Made by a program: the position numbers and the translations under genes. The notes below the pieces were generated by a model. The model did no database searches. It saw nothing but the letters and a program-made list of their open reading frames with translations, and was not told the origin of the DNA. From Campylobacterota bacterium (GTDB lineage Bacteria; Campylobacterota; Campylobacteria; Campylobacterales; JAADDG01), in contig JAADDG010000067.1 of the NCBI GenBank assembly GCA_013154075.1, positions 1 to 11,891 of the forward strand: a stretch of DNA of 11,891 nucleotides. Direction: 5' to 3'. Positions within the stretch are counted from its first letter, which is position 1. Every line of letters begins with the position of its first letter. This document shows positions 7,008 to 11,891 of this stretch, in pieces.

Positions 7008-7736
7008 TTATTTTAATCGCATACGAAAAAATTTCCCACTATCGTCCGCTATATAAAACTCATCTTTCAAAACGGCTATCCCCTCCTGATCTCTGCCCGG
7101 AATCTTATATTTTTTCAAAAGTTTAAAATCTTTAAGATTATACAAATAAATTCTATTCTCCTTATCGGATAGCAGATACAATTTTCCATCTTTATAAAAA
7201 AGTCCCGATATATCCTTTATCTTCATTTTCTTCACTCTATCCACTTTCACTTTATCGTTCTTTAAAGTTACAAATACCAACTTTCCTTTTTTCGGCTCTT
7301 GAACGGCTAACAAAAAATGCTTCCCGTCTCCATCTTCTTTCAAAAAAGTAATCCCTTCAAATCCGTCAACCCCCTTTTTTAGAAATTTTCTGCCTTCAAA
7401 TTTTCTATCCACCTCAAACTTTCTATCTATCTTGAAATCTTTCCCTATTTTTATAATCCTATGTTTCTTCTCATCCACCAAATAGAGATTTTTCCCGTCA
7501 TTAGTGATCCCCTCCAGATCCAAACCTCTTTTTATCTTTTTATATTTTATTTTTCCGTTTTTAAACACGGCTATTTTCCCTTCATCTCCGACTATATAAA
7601 ATTTACCCTCAAAAAAGGTAACACCTGATGGCTCAAACCCGCCTCTTTTCATAGAATACGATTCCACTATCTTAAGATCATAAGACTCACATCCCAAAAA
7701 ACCCAACACCGCCAAAATAAAAAGATACTTTTTCAT
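7008..7736 (-). CDS. Putative lipoprotein, SdiA-regulated / phytase-like beta-propeller (242 aa)
   Basis: The N-terminus is a lipoprotein-type signal, MKKYLFILAVLGFLGC, with Cys16 as the candidate lipidated residue. The -3 residue is Phe rather than the usual Leu, so the lipobox is slightly atypical. The mature part shows about five repeats of one pattern: an EG or SG followed by a hydrophobic, then a hydrophobic-Tyr-hydrophobic strand and an Asp, then an isoleucine-rich strand (around GFEPSGVTF, LDLEGIT, GFEGITF, ISGLFY, DQEGIAV). This is typical of beta-propellers of the SdiA-regulated/esterase-like phytase group. The recurring acidic residues could bind Ca2+. A basic stretch with near-repeats (KFEVDRKFEGRKF) sits mid-protein. 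The start follows an AGGAAG site 7 bases upstream. Substrate and enzymatic activity cannot be read from the sequence. It lies directly upstream of the calcium-binding-type surface paralogues. Confidence 0.75.
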   Translation of the reverse strand: MKKYLFILAVLGFLGCESYDLKIVESYSMKRGGFEPSGVTFFEGKFYIVGDEGKIAVFKNGKIKYKKIKRGLDLEGITNDGKNLYLVDEKKHRIIKIGKDFKIDRKFEVDRKFEGRKFLKKGVDGFEGITFLKEDGDGKHFLLAVQEPKKGKLVFVTLKNDKVKVDRVKKMKIKDISGLFYKDGKLYLLSDKENRIYLYNLKDFKLLKKYKIPGRDQEGIAVLKDEFYIADDSGKFFRMRLK

Positions 7737-7830
7737 CGATTCTTCCTATTTTAAAAAGAGATTTTCAATCACTTTAGCAAATTTACTCTTAATAACCGAT
7801 GTTAAGAGTGATAAAACATTCCAACTTAGA

Positions 7831-7836
7831 TATAAT
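7831..7836 (+). promoter_or_regulatory. -10 box of the aldolase-like gene
   Basis: A perfect TATAAT lies 34 bases before the GTG at 7871, which also has an AAGGGG Shine-Dalgarno-like site at 7859-7864 with a 6-base spacer. This spacing matches the other promoters in the window. It falls inside the longer reading frame opening at the ATG at 7799, which has no Shine-Dalgarno sequence. Confidence 0.5.
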
Positions 7837-7870
7837 AAAACTCTTCAAAAGAGCAAAAAAGGGGCTATTC

Positions 7871-8452
7871 GTGCAAAATATTTTATCAAATCAGATAAAA
7901 AAAGTGGCTCTCTCCATGTTTAGAAAGAATTTTTTCGGAATATTTCACGGATCGATTTCCGCAAAAATCAAAGAGAATCAATTTTTGATAAACAAGAAAG
8001 ACGCCATATTCGACGAACTTGAGGATGATGATCTAATCGCTTTATATTTCAAAGAGGATTATAGATATAAAGATGCAAGTATAGATGCCAAAATTCATAA
8101 ACAGATCTACAAAAATATAAGCCAAGCAAAATATGTCTGCTACGCAATGCCGCCTTTTACCACCTCATACTCTCTCGTGCATCAAAAAATAATCCCCAAA
8201 GACTATTTCGGACACAAAATAATAGATGAGATAGAGATTTACGATCCGAAAAAATTTAGCGACTGGTATGAGAGAGCCGAATATGAAATATATCAATATT
8301 TCAAAAAAAACGATACTAATATTATGGTAATTAAAGGTTACGGAGTCTATACATATGACAGGGACATTCATCAGATAGCAAAAAACATAGCCATATTGGA
8401 AAACAGCTGCAAACTGCTCGTAACTTCCGATACGATTAGAAGATGTATCTAA
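7871..8452 (+). CDS. Class II aldolase/adducin-like protein lacking metal ligands (193 aa)
   Basis: The fold is recognisable as class II aldolase/adducin: the early FFGIFHGSISAKI segment matches the usual G-N-I-S phosphate-binding region, followed by a DDDLI turn and the C-terminal INIxxx-KGYGVY strand and helix. Catalytic features seem lost. The zinc-binding HTH of true enzymes aligns with YAM (91-93), the later GHG aligns with GYG (156-158), and the catalytic Glu aligns with Asp72. Activity as a standard aldolase is therefore unlikely. The start is uncertain. I prefer GTG 7871 because of the TATAAT box and AAGGGG site just upstream and because the domain begins soon after; an in-frame ATG at 7799 would give 217 residues. 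The gene is monocistronic, divergent from the lipoprotein, and ends against the prfB operon terminator. The role is unknown. Confidence 0.8.
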   Translation: MQNILSNQIKKVALSMFRKNFFGIFHGSISAKIKENQFLINKKDAIFDELEDDDLIALYFKEDYRYKDASIDAKIHKQIYKNISQAKYVCYAMPPFTTSYSLVHQKIIPKDYFGHKIIDEIEIYDPKKFSDWYERAEYEIYQYFKKNDTNIMVIKGYGVYTYDRDIHQIAKNIAILENSCKLLVTSDTIRRCI

Positions 8453-8470
8453 AAAAGGGGCGAAAGCCCC
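8451..8470 (-). terminator. Strong terminator of the prfB operon
   Basis: A perfect GGGGC-GAAA-GCCCC hairpin (8457-8470) is followed on the minus strand by six T (8456-8451). This is a classical Rho-independent terminator for the minus-strand operon ending at 8476. On the plus strand the hairpin is followed by AAAATTTAAA, so it would serve the aldolase-like gene (stop at 8452) poorly, though it may still block convergent transcription. Confidence 0.85.
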
Positions 8471-8475
8471 AAAAT

Positions 8476-8808
8476 TTAAAAGACCCCCAAAATATAATAG
8501 GTCTCTTTTCCATCCACTTTTTGAAGCTTCACTTTATACTTTTCGGCCCACTTTTGAATGATTTCGTTTATTTTAGCAATCTCTTCTTCGTTTTTGCCTT
8601 CGTTTTTTATTTTGAAATAATCTTTAGTGCTCGATAGAGTTACATAAGAGTCGTAAGGCTTTAGATTATCGTTTAAAGCCAAAATATGTTTTCCTATATG
8701 TTCGAAACCTTTAGTGTTTTCAATAACTCTTTTCAACTGAGCCATAGAGTTATCACTTACCTGATATCCAAACTGCACCAAAAGCGTCTCGTCGGCTACA
8801 CTGACCAT
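8476..8808 (-). CDS. Conserved-looking hypothetical protein downstream of prfB (110 aa)
   Basis: I do not recognise the family. The protein is small, charged and soluble, without cysteine, signal peptide or membrane segment. It reads as an alpha/beta domain: a hydrophobic strand near LLVQFGY, a helix (SMAQLKRVIENT), a Tyr/Ser-rich strand (SYVTLSSTKDYFKI), a long Lys/Glu helix (about 69-91) and a last strand ending TYYILGVF. Its ATG follows the prfB TAA with no gap, and its AGGAGG (8820-8825) lies inside the last prfB codons, 11 bases before the ATG. Translation is therefore likely coupled to prfB, and a strong terminator follows directly. Co-transcription suggests a housekeeping role, but nothing in the sequence shows which. 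Confidence 0.8.
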   Translation of the reverse strand: MVSVADETLLVQFGYQVSDNSMAQLKRVIENTKGFEHIGKHILALNDNLKPYDSYVTLSSTKDYFKIKNEGKNEEEIAKINEIIQKWAEKYKVKLQKVDGKETYYILGVF

Positions 8809-9921
8809 TTATGAATTATCCTCCTTTTTTCCTTGTTCGGCTATCAAAACGTCTTCTATTATTTTGGTGATATCACCGTCCAAAATAGAATCAACGTTCG
8901 AATAAGCCTTATTGCTTCTATTGTCCTTTACCTGCTGATAGGGAGCCAAAACGTAGCTTCTTATCTGATGCCCCCAACCTATCTCGCTTTTCGGTTTTCC
9001 TTCCTTTTCGGCCTTTTGCTTCTCAAGCTCCAGCTCGTAAAGCCTTGATTTGAGCATCTTCATAGCGTTTGCTCTATTTTTGTGCTGGCTTCTGTCACTT
9101 TGACACTGCACCACAATTCCGGTGGGAATATGGGTGATCCTTATGGCCGAATCGGTCTTGTTGACGTGCTGTCCGCCCGCACCGCTTGCTCTGTAGGTAT
9201 CCACACGGATATCCTTATCCTCTATCACTATATCTATATTATCGTCCACTTCCGGCGAAACCATTACAGAGGCAAAAGAGGTATGACGTCTGGCGTTGGA
9301 ATCGAAAGGACTTATTCTAACAAGCCTATGGATTCCGTTTTCGGCCTTTAGATATCCGTAAGCGTTTTCACCCTTTACGATGAAACTTACATCTTTGATA
9401 CCGGCCTCTTCACCTTCTTGATAATCGAGCTCCTCCACCTTATAGCCCATCCTCTCGGCCCATCTTAAATACATCCTATAAAGAATGCTCGCCCAATCTT
9501 GAGATTCGGTTCCGCCCGCTCCCGGATGTATGGAGACTATGGCGTTTTTGGAATCGTCCTCTCCGCTTAACATCATATTGATCTCAAGCTTAGTAACCAA
9601 CTCCTCCAAAGAGGAAGCCTCCTTAAAAAGCTCCTCTTTAGTCTCCTCATCCCCCTCACTCGAAGCCATCTCAAAAAGCTCCTTTGCATCCTCCACGGCT
9701 CCGGCGGCCTTCTCGTAGCTTGATAAAATCGAATTTATTTTGTTTTTTTCTTGAGAGATTTTGGCCGCTTTTTTAGCGTCGTTCCAAAAATCAGGATCTT
9801 GTTCTATCTCCTCTATCTCTTTTAGTCTCTTTTTTAGTTCGTTCGGTTTTATGATCTTGGCTATATTTTCTATTTTGGTTTCAAGTTTTTTCAAAAGCTC
9901 GCTATACTCGTAACTATCCAA
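8809..9921 (-). CDS. prfB: Peptide chain release factor 2 (370 aa)
   Basis: RF2 recognises UGA and UAA in the ribosomal A site and triggers release of the finished peptide. Diagnostic features are the anticodon-like tripeptide SPF (204-206), the catalytic GGQ (249-251) in the usual RASGAGGQHVNKTDSA context, and the conserved HPGAGGTESQDWA (132-144). Full domain 1 precedes these and the length is normal. The frame is open from the first codon, so the programmed +1 frameshift that autoregulates RF2 in many bacteria is absent. No upstream in-frame ATG exists: the start is TTG (9919-9921), supported by AGGAGAG five to seven bases before it. A weak -10 candidate, TATCAT (9954-9959), lies 32 bases upstream. 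It is followed without a gap by the 110-aa gene. Confidence 0.95.
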   Translation of the reverse strand: MDSYEYSELLKKLETKIENIAKIIKPNELKKRLKEIEEIEQDPDFWNDAKKAAKISQEKNKINSILSSYEKAAGAVEDAKELFEMASSEGDEETKEELFKEASSLEELVTKLEINMMLSGEDDSKNAIVSIHPGAGGTESQDWASILYRMYLRWAERMGYKVEELDYQEGEEAGIKDVSFIVKGENAYGYLKAENGIHRLVRISPFDSNARRHTSFASVMVSPEVDDNIDIVIEDKDIRVDTYRASGAGGQHVNKTDSAIRITHIPTGIVVQCQSDRSQHKNRANAMKMLKSRLYELELEKQKAEKEGKPKSEIGWGHQIRSYVLAPYQQVKDNRSNKAYSNVDSILDGDITKIIEDVLIAEQGKKEDNS

Positions 9922-9953
9922 TTTCTCTCCTGCAATCTTTGATTATTGCGATA

Positions 9954-9959
9954 ATGATA
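9954..9959 (-). promoter_or_regulatory. Weak -10 candidate for prfB
   Basis: TATCAT on the minus strand lies 32 bases before the TTG start of prfB. It differs from consensus at one base, and no -35 is evident. It is called mainly because its spacing matches the other promoters in the window. Confidence 0.3.
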
Positions 9960-9961
9960 CT

Positions 9962-9991
9962 AAAAAGAGTTGAAAATGGCAACAAAAACTC
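9962..9991 (-). terminator. Weak candidate terminator after the PAS gene
   Basis: On the minus strand GAGTT (9987-9991) can pair with AACTC (9967-9971) across a 15-base loop, followed by five T (9962-9966). The stem is short and the loop long, so this is only a candidate. Without it the PAS gene could be co-transcribed with prfB, 71 bases away. Confidence 0.3.
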
Positions 9992-9992
9992 A

Positions 9993-10517
9993 CTATTTTA
10001 CCAACTCTTGCAAAAGTTTCTCCACCGTAATTTCCTTCTCTTTGGCCTTTTGTGTCAAACTATCGTAAAGATCCACGGGAATATAGCATACGGCTCTTAC
10101 GTTATCTTTCTCTTTTCTTCTCATCTCGTCATAAATCTTTTGCATCTCTATTCTCTTTTCTTTAGGAACCCAGCTTCTTATAGACTTATACTCTACAAGT
10201 TTTCCATCCTTATAGACTCCCGAAACCTCGGCAAAAACCCAATAATATCCCCTATCTTTTCTAAGATTTTTCACATATCCGCTCCAAGACTTCTCCGCCT
10301 TTATCGTATCCCAAAGATCTTTGTAAACGCTCTTTGGCATATCGGGATGTCTTAAAATATTATGCGGTCTTCCTATGAGCTCTTCCGGAGAATATCCCGA
10401 AATCTCGGCAAAAGTATCGTTTGCATAAGTTATGATCCCTTTTAGATCGGTTCTTGAGATGATCACCTCGTCTTTTGGAATCTCCGTTTCTATAAACATA
10501 TCGAAAGTTATATCCAT
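9993..10517 (-). CDS. Aer/CetB-type PAS protein with predicted ribbon-helix-helix tail (174 aa)
   Basis: Residues about 18-118 are a PAS domain of the Aer/CetB class: TDLKGIITYANDTF, then RPHNILRHPDMPKSVYKDLW, then SWSGYVKNLRKDRGYYWV. Asn33, His57 and Trp78 sit where FAD-contacting residues lie in Aer, so flavin-based redox or energy sensing is likely. In Campylobacter the short PAS protein CetB works with the transmembrane transducer CetA, but no such partner is visible here. After a charged linker (119-139), residues 140-173 read RAVCYIPVDLYDSL, then a helix, then ITVEKLLQEL. This is the strand-helix-helix pattern of RHH (Arc/CopG) DNA-binding domains, suggesting a regulator rather than a taxis adaptor; this part is inference. 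The start is supported by AAGGA 7 bases upstream. It is divergent from panC. Confidence 0.88.
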   Translation of the reverse strand: MDITFDMFIETEIPKDEVIISRTDLKGIITYANDTFAEISGYSPEELIGRPHNILRHPDMPKSVYKDLWDTIKAEKSWSGYVKNLRKDRGYYWVFAEVSGVYKDGKLVEYKSIRSWVPKEKRIEMQKIYDEMRRKEKDNVRAVCYIPVDLYDSLTQKAKEKEITVEKLLQELVK

Positions 10518-10550
10518 GACACTATCCTTACTTATTTATTTTCCAAATCT

Positions 10551-10563
10551 GCTATAATATAGC
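10551..10563. promoter_or_regulatory. Dyad in the PAS-panC divergent promoter
   Basis: GCTATA-A-TATAGC is a perfect 6+6 inverted repeat around one base. It contains TATAAT on the plus strand (10553-10558), 34 bases before the panC ATG, and TATTAT on the minus strand (10554-10559), 36 bases before the PAS gene ATG. The two -10 elements therefore overlap, and a protein bound here would affect both genes. Confidence 0.5.
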
Positions 10564-10592
10564 CTAAATAATACTAAAAAGAGACTTAAAAA

Positions 10593-11417
10593 ATGAAGAT
10601 TTTTCATACACCGCAAGAGTTGATAGAGTATCGCAAAAATTTGAAAGGAAGCGTGGGTTTCGTACCCACCATGGGAGCTCTACATCAAGGACATCTCTCT
10701 TTGATAAAAAGATCCGTAGCCGAAAACGACTCTACAATCGTATCGATTTTCGTAAATCCCACACAGTTTTTGGAGGGGGAGGATCTTGACAAATACCCAA
10801 GAAAAGAGGATGCGGATAAAAAGATATGCGAAATAGCGGGAGTGGACGCCCTATTTATGCCAAGTATAGATAAAATGTATGTAGATAGCGACGAAGTTTT
10901 GATAAAAGCTCCGAACATAAAAGGATATATTTTAGAAGGATTCCACAGACCGGGACATTTTGACGGCGTCTTGAGAGTGGTTTTGAAACTTTTTAATATC
11001 GTCTCCCCGCAAAAAGCATACTTTGGCAAAAAAGACGCTCAGCAACTCTATCTTATCCAAAAAATGGTAAAAGAGCTGTTTTTGGATATAGAAATAGTCC
11101 CTTGCGAGATAGTAAGAGAGGAAAAAGGGCTTGCTCTAAGCAGCCGAAACGAATATCTATCTCCGCAAGAGAGAGCGAAGGCTCTTGTTTTGTCAAAAGC
11201 TCTAAGAAGAGCTACGAGCCTAATTACCGCGGGAGAGAGAGACGTAGAGAAGATCAAAAACTATATGATGGAGATTTTAAAGGATATAGATTTGGAATAT
11301 GTAGAGATAGTGGATAGAGATTTTAATAAAATAGATACGATAGAGCCAAAAAACAGCATCATTTTGGTAGCGGGATATGTCGGCTCCACCAGACTTATAG
11401 ACAATGCGTGGGTGTAA
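10593..11417 (+). CDS. panC: Pantothenate synthetase (274 aa)
   Basis: This enzyme condenses pantoate and beta-alanine, with ATP cleaved to AMP, to give pantothenate, the last step towards vitamin B5 and hence coenzyme A; it is cytoplasmic and dimeric in its family. Signatures in order: PTMGALHQGH (25-34, HIGH-type nucleotide-binding motif), FVNPTQF (53-59), GFHRPGHFDGV (116-126, containing the pantoate and beta-alanine site region), FGKKDAQQ (144-151) and ALSSRNEYLS (181-190, KMSKS-like loop). The length is normal and every key motif is intact. Only a weak AAGAGA precedes the ATG, but the TATAAT box 34 bases upstream and the family N-terminus support it. The next gene, rimO, starts after a single base, so the two form an operon. 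The pairing is common in Campylobacterota, although the functions are unrelated. Confidence 0.97.
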   Translation: MKIFHTPQELIEYRKNLKGSVGFVPTMGALHQGHLSLIKRSVAENDSTIVSIFVNPTQFLEGEDLDKYPRKEDADKKICEIAGVDALFMPSIDKMYVDSDEVLIKAPNIKGYILEGFHRPGHFDGVLRVVLKLFNIVSPQKAYFGKKDAQQLYLIQKMVKELFLDIEIVPCEIVREEKGLALSSRNEYLSPQERAKALVLSKALRRATSLITAGERDVEKIKNYMMEILKDIDLEYVEIVDRDFNKIDTIEPKNSIILVAGYVGSTRLIDNAWV

Positions 11418-11418
11418 A

Positions 11419-11891
11419 ATGGGTAAAAAACTGCATTTGGTATCTTTGGGATGTACGAAAAATTTGGTAGATAGCGAGGTTATGCTCGGCAAACTTAAAG
11501 ATTACGATCTGACAAACGATCCGAAAGAGGCCGACGTCATCATCGTAAATACCTGCGGATTTATAGATGCGGCGAAAGAAGAGAGCCTAAATACCGTCCT
11601 AACGCTTCACGAAGAGAGAAAAGAGGATTCTCTTTTGGTAATGAGCGGATGTCTTAGCGAAAGATATAAAGAGGAGCTCCAAAAAGAGCTAAAAGAGGTG
11701 GATATCTTTACGGGAGTGGGAGATTACGACAAAATAGACGAAATTATAGAAAAAAGACAAAACAGATTCTCTCCAAAAACATACCTTTTAAAAAACGAAG
11801 ATAGAGTGGTAACGGGATCCTCCTTTCACGCATATATCAAACTAAGCGAAGGGTGCAATCAAAAATGCAGCTTTTGCGCTATTCCCTCTTT
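11419..11891 (+). CDS. rimO: Ribosomal protein S12 methylthiotransferase, 5' part (cut by window end)
   Basis: This is a radical-SAM enzyme with two iron-sulfur clusters that methylthiolates the conserved aspartate of ribosomal protein S12. The 157 residues present cover the MTTase domain, with its three cluster cysteines (C12 in SLGCTKNLVDSE, C46 in VNTCGFIDAAKEES, C78 in MSGC), and the start of the radical-SAM domain with CNQKCSFC (C146, C150, C153). The SLGCTKN and GFIDAAKEES wording favours RimO over the tRNA enzyme MiaB. The frame runs off the right edge, so the rest of the SAM domain and the TRAM domain lie outside. The start is one base after the panC TAA, without a strong Shine-Dalgarno, which suggests translational coupling to panC. 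Confidence 0.95.
   Translation, partial: MGKKLHLVSLGCTKNLVDSEVMLGKLKDYDLTNDPKEADVIIVNTCGFIDAAKEESLNTVLTLHEERKEDSLLVMSGCLSERYKEELQKELKEVDIFTGVGDYDKIDEIIEKRQNRFSPKTYLLKNEDRVVTGSSFHAYIKLSEGCNQKCSFCAIPS

Noticed and set aside
9993..10517. Assignment of the PAS protein simply as CetB
   Set aside because: The PAS part fits, but the C-terminal tail does not, and no CetA-like transducer is in the window, so a gene symbol would overstate the evidence.

Overview
The window looks like chromosomal DNA from a Campylobacterota (epsilonproteobacterial) genome. It is AT-rich, the proteins are rich in Lys, Glu and Ile, intergenic gaps are short, and promoters show a clear TATAAT -10 box with no convincing -35 box. 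The housekeeping set fits that phylum: panC immediately followed by rimO, prfB read as one uninterrupted frame, a CetB/Aer-type PAS protein, and a class II aldolase/adducin-like protein. I cannot name the genus. The charged, Lys/Glu-rich proteins would suit a thermophilic or vent lineage, but that is inference.

Layout. Positions 1-226 are non-coding, with an AT-rich hairpin at the left edge and a promoter at the right. A lone cysteine-rich protein of unknown function follows (227-757, +). It converges on a minus-strand pair, 2488 to 777, made of a Pif1/RecD2-like helicase and a small FliL-like exported protein whose start overlaps the helicase stop by 4 bases. Next come two large exported paralogues on the minus strand (5192-2535 and 6934-5333). 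Both are built from cysteine-bearing PPC-like units and Calx-beta domains. One ends in DUF11-like, DNRLRE-like and further PPC-like domains, the other in DUF4214. A lipoprotein with an SdiA-regulated/phytase-like propeller (7736-7008, -) lies just upstream of them and may read through into the second.

A divergent gene on the plus strand (7871-8452) encodes a class II aldolase/adducin fold in which all the metal ligands appear to be replaced. It converges on a strong terminator serving the prfB plus 110-aa operon (9921-8476, -). A PAS protein with a predicted ribbon-helix-helix tail (10517-9993, -) diverges from panC-rimO (10593 to the window end, +) across a short promoter region holding a perfect 13-base dyad.

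The right third is core metabolism and translation: pantothenate synthesis, ribosomal protein S12 methylthiolation, and termination at UGA/UAA. The middle is accessory cell-surface material. The best leads are the shared repeat unit and C-terminal swap of the surface paralogues, the PAS-RHH fusion with a dyad in its own promoter, and the apparently non-catalytic aldolase homologue. The sequence shows no CRISPR array, tRNA, rRNA, transposase or phage gene.
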